NCBI GenBank assembly: GCA_000727475.1
Contig: KL647299.1
Span: 1,884,209-1,948,208 of the forward strand
DNA from: Sarcocystis neurona
Lineage: Eukaryota > Apicomplexa > Conoidasida > Eucoccidiorida > Sarcocystidae
Length of the DNA: 64,000 nt
Direction: 5' to 3'
The position numbers and the translations under genes are program-made. This document shows, one piece after another, positions 21,306 through 33,600 of the stretch. The notes below the pieces were generated by a model, which made no database searches, was not told the origin of the DNA, and saw nothing but the letters and a program-made list of their open reading frames with translations. Within the stretch, counting starts at the first letter, position 1. Each line of letters begins with the position of its first letter.

Positions 21306-24300
21306 GGTGGCAAGATCGCACTGTGCTTCACAATGAACGTGTGCAACGAGTACAAGAAGGACCCTCTAGAGGAAAAAATTGAAATTTTGTGCTGTCGCGG
21401 GATCGGTACCGGCAGTTCGTTTCCGTGGTTTCACGTTCCGGGCGCACCCGTCAACGCGCAGTGCTGAGTGGGTATTAAATATGGGGATTTTCTCTTCTTG
21501 AAGTTGTCGGCTTTCCAAGTTGTTATTTATTGCACAAAGATTGCCAGCAGGGCACATCACCGCTGCATCAGCTTGGTGTGTGAGTGGAACGCTGTGGCGC
21601 ATTGAGCGGCCGACTGGCTAGCGCAAGCTCGTCGTGCAAACAAGGCGACACGAGCAGAAGAAACTTGCGGTTTACACACGTGGAGGACGTGTCCAATTCC
21701 TTCTGTGCTTAGAGCGACACTAAAGTGAAAACGGCGCAGAAGCGGGAGCAGACGTCGAGGATAAGCTTGCAGGACTCTGCAGGAACATGAAAGACGCAGT
21801 CAGCAACCACCGCTCTTCGCGCGTGAGGGCGGCACCGCCAACAGTTGATTAACAAAGCAACAGATCGGTGAACGCCGAGCGTTGAGATACTGTGGCAACG
21901 TCCATACGCTGGCGTTTCATCTTGGGTGGTGCTCTCGTAATCGCATCACACGACTGCGGCAGCTTTTACGGCGCTAAACTGAGAAGAAAAACCTTCTCGT
22001 TTGTACACGGGCAAGACGCCCGGCAGTGAGCTGACGTTGTGTCTGACCACGGAACAGGTAAATAGGGTAGCACATCGAACCGCTGCACGCATTTCGGAAA
22101 ACCAGAAAGAGCTGAAGTCAGAAGAAGAGCCCAACTCACGGAAGTCTGTCCCGACGGGCGCGGCGTGAGTCTCAAATTCTACGTGCTTGTGCATCACGCT
22201 GGGGAACGGGAGCGGTAGCGCCCTGCCCGGCGCCCGCTTGCTCGACGCGGCACCGCTAGCCGGCGCCGAAGAAAAGAAGACAAAGGCTGCAGCTGAGTGG
22301 GCAGCTCTCCTGGTGCTGTGCTTCCTCTGTAGTTACTGTCGATGTGTGTATATGACTGCACGTCGTTGTCATGCTTCAGAAGAGGTATCTACGCGCAAGT
22401 TACTTTAGGAAGCGGGCTAAACTACAATGCGTTTCCAGGAAGTGCAAAGCGAACACAGAAAGTCGTCTAGAAATCACAGGGCCCACCTCGGCAGTAGTGT
22501 TCTAGCACCGGTAAAGGGTCAAAAATCGCCGCAAAAAGAGGACGTACGAACACGGAAGCTGTGAATTGTAGGGAAGGGGCACAGCGTAGGCGTGTCTATA
22601 ACGTGGACCTACGTCAAACCCTGGGAAGAGCGGACGTGACGGAGGACTGCTTCCCACAACGAGGGGATACGCTGATGGTCCCCAATCTACAACGTCAGTA
22701 CACTGCCATTCGGGTATTTGTCGCCGGTGAGCTTCAGTGCATCCTGAGTCCCTATTAGGATTAGGAGGGAAACTACAGCTAGCCGTCACACACAAGGCCA
22801 GCAGAGGAACGCCTGATCTAGGGAGAGGATGACAACGGGCTTTTCCGGAATTACTATAGGAATACGCAGTAGGCACGATTCATACCTGTCACCCCTACAG
22901 GAGGTAATCAATTGTGGCAACTGGCAAGAAAACAAGTGTTTTAGGAATCCACTAGCTGCAAGCTGAGAACGAAAGAGTAGACATCACAGAGATCAACCGC
23001 CGGTCATGCACCTGCGTACAAACTTTTTCTTTCCTACCGTGAACTTGCGTATTCTTCCAATAATACTGTTCTGTGGCAAACGCGATACAGTGGCAGACTT
23101 GGATTCACCGTGCAAACCGGGTGTTGGTTGCGAGGATCCTGATTTTCTGATGCACTATGATCTCTAAGAGTTGTCGAGGTGCTGATGCGCATTGCACTGG
23201 GATAGGAACACCCACCTAGCCGAGGGACAGCAATAAACCAGCGAAGCTGCTGTACGAGGAATGTTGTTACAGCGCAGATATGAACCCACGTGTGCTGAAG
23301 AACGTGAAAGTTTGTGGAGAAGATCCACAAACGCCGTAGTAAAACGAAATGGTAACTGCCCTTCGGAAAAAAAACGTATAAAGTGCGTTGCTGGATCACC
23401 AGAGCACTTCATACCACACAATCTCCACTATCAGCGGTTGACGAGGCCGTCTCCGTACATACACGTGTTTGTCGGTTGGTGATCCTGTGATTAACGCAGT
23501 ACCATCTTCTCTTTCACTCTATGCCGGCGACTCTGAAGAGGTAACTGCGTACAACGATACGAGGTCAGGCCTGCACGTGAAGAGAAACACGGGTGAAAAG
23601 AAGTGGAGATCTAACGGGGCTGCAGCCGTACAGGTCAGAACTCCTTCCGTACGACAGCAGTGCCGCCTTCACGTAACTCAGTTCTCCAACCCCACGTAAA
23701 GCAGTCCTGATTCTTCGAAACTGCAGGAGAGCGCAAAAGTCGTTGACAGGAATTGCGCTCCTGTATACATCCCGTGCTGTGTTGTTTGCAGGATATATTC
23801 TGCCCTGTCAGCAGGTGAACTACACGTCCGCCGGGAGCGGGCAGAAGTAAAGGAGCATGTACATGTAGCCGGTGATCGGCCCTGTAAATCTCAATGATCG
23901 CAGTTTACGGTTACTAGCAGATATGACGATGAATTAGCATGCGCCACACCACAGTGTCATGTTCGCTACACAGTAGCGCCGACTACCCCGTCCCATACGT
24001 CCCTATATAGAGATTGTACCGGGCGTTCTCCGGCTGCGCACGTCACCTCGTGAAATGCAACACGAGGAGTGCACGTACACTAGATAATAGTGAACTAGAG
24101 TTCTGGGACGGCAGGTGCCCTTTCCAGGGCAGGAGCGCAACTTTCTGCATGCTTTCTCAAGTGAGAGTTTGTGGCCGCCTAATAAGCTTCTGAAGCTCGT
24201 CGTGGTGTGTGTCTGCAGATCCAGGCCGCGAGGCATGCCTACAAAGACGCGTAGCGGAAACAAAAAAGTGCTGCTGTGTGACTGCACGTGCTGTATCTGT

Positions 24301-27300
24301 GAAGTCACGAATGTTTCAACGACACGTGGACGAAGTGAATGTTAGCTCCTGTTTTTGATGCCCAGTGCAGAGGCAGAAGGGTTGGTAGAGAACAGCTTTA
24401 GGCGTACGGTGATCAGCCCGCAGGGGGAAAGTTGTTCCCTTTTTCGCCCATACAAGCATTCCATTTCGTAAGTGACACAGAGCTACCAAGATTGCAGACA
24501 GGTCTAAACAAGTACTTGCGGGTAGTCTTGCAGACCCAGAGAAAACAGCGCTCTGCTGTCTCACCTGTAGTTATAGGCTGCACGGCAAATGAGTGGGAGT
24601 AGCCTGCCGACCTTGTTGTGTCAGCGTGAAGACCAACACACAAATTCCTACTGCAGCGAACTGCATTCATAACTACACAGTCTCAGAAGACATTTCGCAT
24701 TACGTGTACGATTATACGCCCGCGTTGGTCTTCGAAAGCGTGTACTAAACCCAAAAGCTCGATGAGAGTAGCATCATTCAAATAGCTCCACACGTTTACA
24801 CCCGGCATACAAAGAGATAGGCCAGTACATATACGTGTTCATACGTGCCTGAAATAGTCCCGTATCATGCTTCTTATCAGTCACAACGATAAACAAGTGC
24901 CGTGCCTTCCGGAGCCACGTAGTGCCTGACTGATCTCCTTGTGAGCTAGCATTGTGCCCAGCTTTGGAGACTTGAATACTTTAAAACACCTAACTCGCGC
25001 ACGTTCCGCTTCTACTTGATCCACATGGTGCCATTGCTGGCAATGCGTCTGCACTGCACTGCCCAGTTCTAAAACAGCTGCTAGTCCTATAGATAACGCC
25101 ATGACCATCGGCGTAGATATCCCACTCGTCGACAGACGCCCAGGCTCAAACGATAGAAACGGGTACACACACCCAGCGCAAGGCCCTTCAGAAGTACATC
25201 CTTCACACCAGTGTCACAGTACCGTGGGGGTATATGTACGACTCAAGCAGGAAACAGTGAGGACTGCGACTTCTGAATTAAATTTGTGAATCGCGCACCT
25301 GACGTCTTTACTGACAGCCAGGAGCTGCCGTGATCAGTGTATCGACTGTTTCGGCAGGGCGAAGAACACGTGTTGTTCGACCACAGACTCCGTTTGTCTG
25401 ACTGAGGCGACAAGTACGCGCAAGGAACAGATGCTGCTGCATCATAATAACGGATTTCTGTTGCCCAGTGACAGGTGACAGCTTCGACTATACACCAATA
25501 CATCTGTTCGTCTGCGTCTATCTACTTGCAGGTTCTTCTCCACTGCCTATTTGTCCGTCGACCTCTGTCCACGTTCCTAGTTAAACTGCGGACGAAATGG
25601 TAAAGGCTCACGTGTCCGTCTGTATGTGTACATTCCTCTACTCCTGTCGAACAAAACTTGCGAGCGTGTTGACAGCCGTAGTAGCACTGTATCCGCACTC
25701 CGTTGACACGTAGTTCCACCTTGAAAAAGACAGTCTGGGACACTAAGGTGTACTAAGGACGCGACGATGGAACAGCCTCGGGCTGCATGACTTGAGCCTG
25801 CGTCCTCAGCTGCATCTTCGTCTTCTTCAAGACCACGTATCCTTCGCGTGCAACTTACACACGACTGACGCTACACCCAGGGTATGCCGTAGGGAAGGGT
25901 GCGTACAAGGCATGCCTCTTCATAGCGGTGACGAACTTTGCTTACTCTCACGCTTCTACACCTGATGCTTGCGTAGCAAGTGCCCGTTGCCGGAAGCCCG
26001 AGTACAGACACGTATGTATACATATATATATATATCTTCATTGTCGCAGCCTGGTGACAAAAGTGCCCTGTGCGTACGCGTCTGAATGGGGGCAATACGT
26101 GTACCTCAAGGCACGGGTACACACACGCATTCCGTGTATACATATATATGTGAACATGTGATGAATAATCCAACGCCACGGGAGAAATGAGATCCTGCAT
26201 GAATTGCCGCAAACCACAATATGTGAATTGTGTCCCGTACGTAATTATTTCCTCACAACTCATACTGCACATTGCTCGGATACAATTCGGTAGCATCAAG
26301 GACAGTTTTTCTCAGTCTATCTTCCGTAGTCTCAGCACCTTCAAATACGTTTTCGGCCAACTGTCGTCGGTCAAACACTGTCGTCCTGCAGGGTCGTCCC
26401 TTGACTGATTCTTAGAGTACGAAGACGAACGTAAATATACGTACACAATTGTGTAGATCCATACAAAGTTTCATGCTACACACATGTCAATAAATTGACG
26501 CACCCTGTATGTGGCCTGAATTAACGCGAATGTCTAGAGCAGGAGCGCACTCATTACGCCTCGTGTATGAAGGACGCTACGGACACACGCAGCAAGCAAC
26601 TGATGGGCAAACGTTGTGCCTCTGCTTACAAGAGAAGCAAGAAACTTTCTTTGAGCAGGACGTTGCCGGCAATAGAAGCGGAGTGCCGGAGCAGAACAAG
26701 GGAAATAATGAAGGCAGAAAGAAAAAGGAGGTGAGGAAAACGGGACACGAGGGAAGATAGTAAGAAGGACGTGCCTAAGATGAAGCCGACGACGGCAGGA
26801 AAAGGTCGAATTTTAGAGAGCTTTCCGTCGTCCTTGTTGCCGCTGACCCCGTTTTCTGTCTGTGTCGCCCCCCTGGGAAGACAACAAAACTGAAGTGACG
26901 CGCATGCTAAAAACTAGCCTTTTAGATACACACACGTGCGTCCTACGTGCTGAATAAAAAGACTGAATATAAAAACTTTCAGGCACCTAGGCCCCGTAGA
27001 CGCTCCTTTGTCGTACACGGGTGGGATACTGAAAGAGAAACTCCGGAAAAATTGACGTACTACGTTGACTGGCAAAAAAGGTGAGGCAAACAGACGATAG
27101 AGAGGAGCGGAAAGACGAACCACTCCCCAGGCTGCGCACACGGCCGGTGTGTTCTTTCCCTGTCTGTATATCTAAAAAAAAACTACGTATCTTTACGCAA
27201 AGGTTATATTCAATAAGAATGGCCTGAAGAGGAGAAATACGTCTTCAGGCTTTACCTTCGGTGTCTCACGTGTGTACACACCTAGACGCGCCTGTCCAAG

Positions 27301-27567
27301 TGTGCTGGGAGAAAGAAAGGGAGAGATAGAGATGTAGAAAGGGAATGTGGACACGCGGATAAGGAAGTAAATAAAGGAGCTTGAGACAGCACCACCACTG
27401 CCAGCTCATATATATATACGCTGCTCTAAAAAACACGCCAAACACCCGCCTGCATAACAGGTCCGTCCAAACACACACACGTGTAAAGAAAGAGAGAGGA
27501 GGAAAGGGAGAGAAGATAAATTTTTTAAAGAAGTAGATATGGACCACAGGGACCACCGTATGAAAAA
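21306..27567. other. Repeat-poor region, no gene recognised
   Basis: It contains the upstream region of the Ser/Arg-rich gene, with a GC-rich patch at 22190-22270. After this comes about 5 kb with short frames only. A plus frame at 22187-22408 includes a hydrophobic stretch (WAALLVLCFLCSYC), but I see no supporting exon. One palindrome-type motif, AGTGCACGTACACT, lies at 24068-24081. The last part (26500-27567) is downstream of the DCTN3 stop codon and contains TA-poor, A-rich sequence. Confidence 0.5.
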
Positions 27568-27657
27568 CTACTGAGAAGGCACATCTGCCCCCGCCGTCTC
27601 TTCCAGCTCGCTGAGATACTGATGCCACTCCTCGAAAATACCGGCCATCATATTCAC
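27568..27657 (-). CDS. DCTN3: DCTN3 terminal exon
   Basis: The acceptor CTTCCCGCAG precedes 27657. The frame begins VNMMAGIFEEWHQYLSELE and runs 29 residues to TAG at 27570-27568. The FxxWxxxLxxLE pattern is the conserved C-terminus of DCTN3. The other two frames across this exon give no family match. Confidence 0.7.
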   Translation of the reverse strand: MNMMAGIFEEWHQYLSELEETAGADVPSQ

Positions 27658-30600
27658 CTGCGGGAAGCGCCACACTCACACAGAAAGCAGCCGCAGTATA
27701 CGAAGCGATGCAGACACTTTACGAAGGAAAAGGACCGGCGCACGACCAGCAGAATGAGACTGGCACGCATGCAAGAGAATCATAGGGGGAGACACTAACA
27801 CATAAGAAGGAATAGCAACGCACGCACGCAAAAGCCAAAAACAGAGGAGAAAATCCTGGCTGCACCATACAGAAAGAAGGGGCGGGGGGAAAAGGAAGGC
27901 GAGGGGAGAGGACAAGAGATATTGTCGCCCAGAGGAGCTACGCATTTCAACGACGGCGCGTACAGAGGTGTAAATCCATATGTATTCCTCTCTCTCCACA
28001 AAGTTACATTTGTTCCTCATTTGTCACGCAGAGATTGGCGTGTAGGCCCTAAATATTCACCGCAAAATAATTTGCATGCACACATATATCCATATATATA
28101 TAAGTACAGAGAGAGAGAGACGGGTGGGCGGGGGAGAGAGACAGGGATATACAGGTACTATCTGTGTAGTGTCTATGTGTATATATAGGAAAGAAAAAAA
28201 ACCTTATCCTGCTGTAAAATAGGAAGACAGTTGTTTCTTCTTACAAGTGTTGTTGCTATGAAACTTGTATATTTCACCAGCAGAAGGCCGCTGGAGAGTC
28301 CACTCACTGCTGTAACTAAACTCTTTTCACGGGAGAAGAGCAAACGGACTTGAGAGATTTGTTCCAGTTCTCTTGAATCTCTCACTTCTCTCAGGAAAGT
28401 CGCTCGCAGAGAGTCATACACGTTTTCTCTTTCATAAGCCGGAACAATGCAAATCTTGTACAAAACGGGGAGACATGCGGATTTGCTACTGAACTAAATC
28501 TGGTAAGGGTGTGCTTACAGCAGTCTTGCACGGCAGAGAAAACTTCTTTGAATCAAAACGTACGCACTTTTACGCGCTCTCCCCCAACTTTCAACTCACC
28601 TACAGCGTAACCAAACGCTAACATAACTTTTCGAAACGTTTTACTGGCAGCGTTATATCAGGTGCAAGCTTCACTGCACGCGGGAACAATCCTGTTGAAC
28701 AAATGTTTTCATTGTGGAGCAGGACTGTCTACAGTGCACTTGCCGAACTTTGCGGCAATCGAGCTTGACGGTGTTAAGCATGACAAGAAGATGGCGCGGA
28801 GCTCATTATTTGAGCGCATCGTTCTCACTATCTACGGTGCGGTGTACGTACACTTGGCAAGAGCTTTGGTTCTACTGGGAAGCTTTGGGTCACACTGAAA
28901 AAGAGCGACGAAGGCTGAAGCCTCTTACCATTTTTGCCGAAAGCTGCGTACTCCTCAAATCAGATATAACCTTTGAAACAATGTCTCCCCACACTCAGCT
29001 TAGGACTGAATGTAATAATGATATTTAGCCAACAAGGTAGTATTAACTGTTAGAAACGCAAAAAAAAGTAATGCTCAAAGAGAGGCTCATCCACCACAAT
29101 TGCACCGTCCAGCAACGTAACAATGGAGTGAGTCCTCCTGTGGATCACTCCAGTGTACATACACCGCGAACGGATCAGGGCTGGCCATTACGAACCACGT
29201 GCGGGAAGCACAGAGAAGTGAAAACTCGTGGTAAAATTTGTGACGTGAACCCTTGTCATACGTTGACGCGTTGTTTACGCATAGCGAGTACCTGTGCTGT
29301 ACACACACCTTAAAAAGAACTAACAGTAACGTATCTTTATTTAGGATGATGTGAAAATGGAACCAGAAAATTACGGTAGAAATCTACCTGAGCAGTTCAC
29401 AACAGAAAAGTACAGACACGTTTATTTGTGTCATCAGTGGAGGTGTACGTATACTTAATTTAGGACTGGTACTGACGAAGACACTACCACGTCATACCCG
29501 TCCCTCGAGTATCACCCCCTAGTATGTGCACACTTCTGAAAAACTGGTGAACAATAAGGAGGAAACAATGAATCGCGTCAGTTTAATACTACTTAGAGTG
29601 TATGTAGACCTCAGAGGAAAAGAGTCACGAGCGTAGGTCAGGATGCGGCAAGGAAAGAATTCCAAAACTGGGATGTCCTGTAGATTTACACACTAGCGAA
29701 AAAGGGACCACCTTTTTTGTGCGTCCTATACTGGGATCATCCTAGTGTACACACACGTCAGACCGAAGTAACAATAGAACGAGAAACGACTACAATGCGT
29801 CACTGCCATCTGGAGTGTCTATACACCTCACAGAGGCATAGAAAGAAACGACGACCTGCGGCATACTACTCTCTCCTGCGGTGTCTCTACACTTCAAGGA
29901 AGAAGTTCAACACGACACAACTACGCAGTGATAAACCTCGTCGCAGCGTCCCCTTCCGAAGTGTATGTACACCTCACGTACACTGGAAGATCGAAAACGT
30001 ACGGTGGAATTATAAACATGAGCGATTTCGAGAAGTTTTTCTTCGACTCGCGCTGCTCGCTCGGCAAGAAGATTTCCCCCTGTATCCAGCGCTCGCAGAC
30101 GTTCTTTGTAGCTATCCAGCTCTGCAGCAGTCAAAGAGCTCCACCACTCTGAACTACAAATCCGTCCTTACGCACACAGAGAGAGGCAGTTCGACTCACG
30201 TTGATACACTCTGTCTTTCTCACGTGTGTGCAAATCCCTATTACGTATAAACCTGTACACGTATAACTTTCTAATATCTTGAGCGTAATCTGTACGAATC
30301 CGTAGGACCACGTGTTCACACATACATGCGGGCAAATACACACTCCTCCTTCACCTGCATACATATATATATATAATACGCGCAAATACGTGTTAAGGCA
30401 ATCCCGCATATGTGTACGTGTCGTGAAAAATAGAAAAAATTCAGACACAGGCAAAGAGACTTTCATCGGATGCGTCTGTCTCTCACTATCTCCTTCACGT
30501 GTATTTGTGCGTTGCAGAACCTTGACAAGCGTGGTAAATTCGCACCCCGTTGGACACACACAAGTGCACTGCGGCTAACTTCAGGAATAAAATAAGCGTG

Positions 30601-33600
30601 TCTTTCTGTTCCGTTGCATCTATCTGGAAAAGTGGCCCCGTTTTTTTATCAAGGTAGCACACGCGCAACAGAAAAACTACCTGGGGGGGACGTACATGTC
30701 TACTACTACAGAGATCTGCTGTCTCCTGCATCTGCGTCCACCACGTGAGGAGAAACGCAAGAGAGCAGGCGCAAAACTGAAAGAAGACTTCTGCGTCCGA
30801 ACAGGTGTCCAGACACCCTGTTGATCCTCTGGCAAAAACGCAGCCACACGTCTACGCACACGTAGTACTAAAAGCGAGACAAAACCGAGACGGGCGGAAA
30901 GACAGCGTTTTCCTATCACGTTTGTGTGCGTGTAAGAGAGATAGAGAGAAACAGAACAAAAGAACTTCTTAACGACGTGTATATGTGTGTGTATATATTT
31001 TGATGACAGCGCAGACGTGTCTTTGTTCACACTTGATGATGTCGTCTCCCCAGCTGTTTACCGGACAAGTCGACGGGGTTGATAAACTCTTCCAGCTCCT
31101 GCATTTGACGAACACGTGCTGCCGTCGCCCGAAGCATTTCCTCGTGCTGCAGCACGTACATGCGCTTCGCCTGCAGCGTCAGCAGCAGCTTCGGCACCGC
31201 ACACTGGTCCGACTCCAGCCACACTCTGAGCTGTCGATCTGCAGCAGCAGCAGCGCAGCAACAGCAGCACCAAAGAAACAGAACAGCTTCGTCCACACAA
31301 ACGTATTCCATCTCTTTCCCTTACACATACATATATACACACACAGACACACTTCCAGAGGTTGATTACGACACTGACACGTATCAATCATGAAAACAGT
31401 GTATCATCTTGTAGTCGCTTATATATACATGTTTCACCCACATATATGTATATATATATATGTGTTGCGACCTTCTATATGCATATGTATGTCAAAATCG
31501 CGTATAGGTAGACTCGTGTGCACAACGACGGATATGTGTATGTGTGTAGGAGTACGTGCAGCAGTGTTATCTCCTCCTGCGGCTAATGGCAAACATCATT
31601 CCTCAGTCGTGTGTGTGTGTATATATATATACATATACATATATATATACACGTATGTATATTATCCAGCAGCGTCTCATTCGCAAGCTGAAACACAATG
31701 ACAAAGATTTATCAGAGTCTGTATATGCGCAGGTGGGCGAAGCTACTGAGAGATGGGAAACTGTCCACGTGGGGTTGAGGAAAAAATTTCAACGAAGCAT
31801 CATTTCTCTCGGTGTCCAACACTCATCGCGCTCTCCACAGCAGCAAAGATGCACCTCTTTCTAATCCTTCTCACATACGCACACAAATAAATATGGGGAG
31901 GCCACAAACACACACAGACGTATGCGTATATATATATATATATATATACATATNNNNNNNNNNNNNNNNNNNNNNNNNNNNNNNNNNNNNNNNNNNNNNN
32001 NNNNNNNNNNNNNNNNNNNNNNNNNNNNNNNNNNNNNNNNNNNNNNNNNNNNNNNNNNNNNNNNNNNNNNNNNNNNNNNNNNNNNNNNNNNNNNNNNNNN
32101 NNNNNNNNNNNNNNNNNNNNNNNNNNNNNNNNNNNNNNNNNNNNNNNNNNNNNNNNNNNNNNNNNNNNNNNNNNNNNNNNNNNNNNNNNNNNNNNNNNNN
32201 NNNNNNNNNNNNNNNNNNNNNNNNNNNNNNNNNNNNNNNNNNNNNNNNNNNNNNNNNNNNNNNNNNNNNNNNNNNNNNNNNNNNNNNNNNNNNNNNNNNN
32301 NNNNNNNNNNNNNNNNNNNNNNNNNNNNNNNNNNNNNNNNNNNNNNNNNNNNNNNNNNNNNNNNNNNNNNNNNNNNNNNNNNNNNNNNNNNNNNNNNNNN
32401 NNNNNNNNNNNNNNNNNNNNNNNNNNNNNNNNNNNNNNNNNNNNNNNNNNNNNNNNNNNNNNNNNNNNNNNNNNNNNNNNNNNNNNNNNNNNNNNNNNNN
32501 NNNNNNNNNNNNNNNNNNNNNNNNNNNNNNNNNNNNNNNNNNNNNNGACACACGCTCACATAAATATGGCAGCCACAACACACACACGACGTATATATAT
32601 ATATATATATATATCCCGCTCTTTCTAAGCCGCCCCAGATATATGCTTACCTAAATATGGGCAGGCCACAAACACACACACAGACGTATGTATGTATATA
32701 TATAGACCCCGCTCCTTCTAAGTCCCCCGCCCAGATACATGCTCACAAAGATCTGGGTAGGCCACGCACACACACGCCCCCACACATGTGTGTATACATG
32801 AGTTGGGAGAAGGCAGATGCCTGCAGAGAGGGGAACGGAGAGGAAGGGAAGATGGGAAAGCGACGAATAAAAAGAAGATGAAGAAAAGACAGAAAATGAA
32901 GGAGATACAGAAGAGCAGTCTGTGTGCGGGACGCGTACATCGGTCCTGCAGTTCTTGAAGATTTCCCCTGCAGAGCTGCGACAACTCGTGATGCAGTCGA
33001 CACGTGACCATCACCAGAGAAGACCCCGTCCCAGGCGTTGCTGTTCTGCTGCTGCCGCCGCTTCCTTCTCCTCCTCCTCCTCCGCCTGCTGCCGTACGCA
33101 ACAACGAGCAGCAAGGCACACGCCCATAGAGACGCATCAGCACATCCTCTCCACCTAAGTATATAGATTTACACATGCACATATATGGACTTTGCAGATA
33201 TATTCGACGACACAACCCGCAGCTAACATATACGCGTATGTACTTCCGCAAAAGGACGTAAGTACACCCACATATATATATATATATATATATGTACGTG
33301 CCTGCATGTCTAAGCACCGGAATCTATCCGCTTGGTACGCACATGCCTCTTTAACTTTTAGACAGACGCAGAAGCCGTTCTGGTCTCCTATATATACATA
33401 CATACATACACGTATATGTCCCCCTCTTTCTCTCTCTCTATACATGTGTTGTGTGGGTATACTGGCTTTTTTTCTATATACCTTTGCTGGTGTAAAAGAA
33501 CTTCATACATTTCCAGGGTCGCACTTTCTTTAGGAGCACCTACAGCGACTTTCTTTTATCCCTTGGAGGAATTTTGTGAAGTTTTTCTTTTGACGCTGCT

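Noticed and set aside
28173..28463. Minus-strand open frame between DCTN3 exons 3 and 4
   Set aside because: Exons 3 and 4 align to the conserved DCTN3 C-terminus without a gap, leaving no room for another exon.
31660..31864. Protein-like plus-strand frame (RLIRKLKHNDKDLSESVYAQ)
   Set aside because: It lies within DCTN3 intron 1 on the opposite strand, and no start, partner exon or family was found.
31812..32654. Open frames crossing the N gap
   Set aside because: They are open only because N bases give no stop codons.
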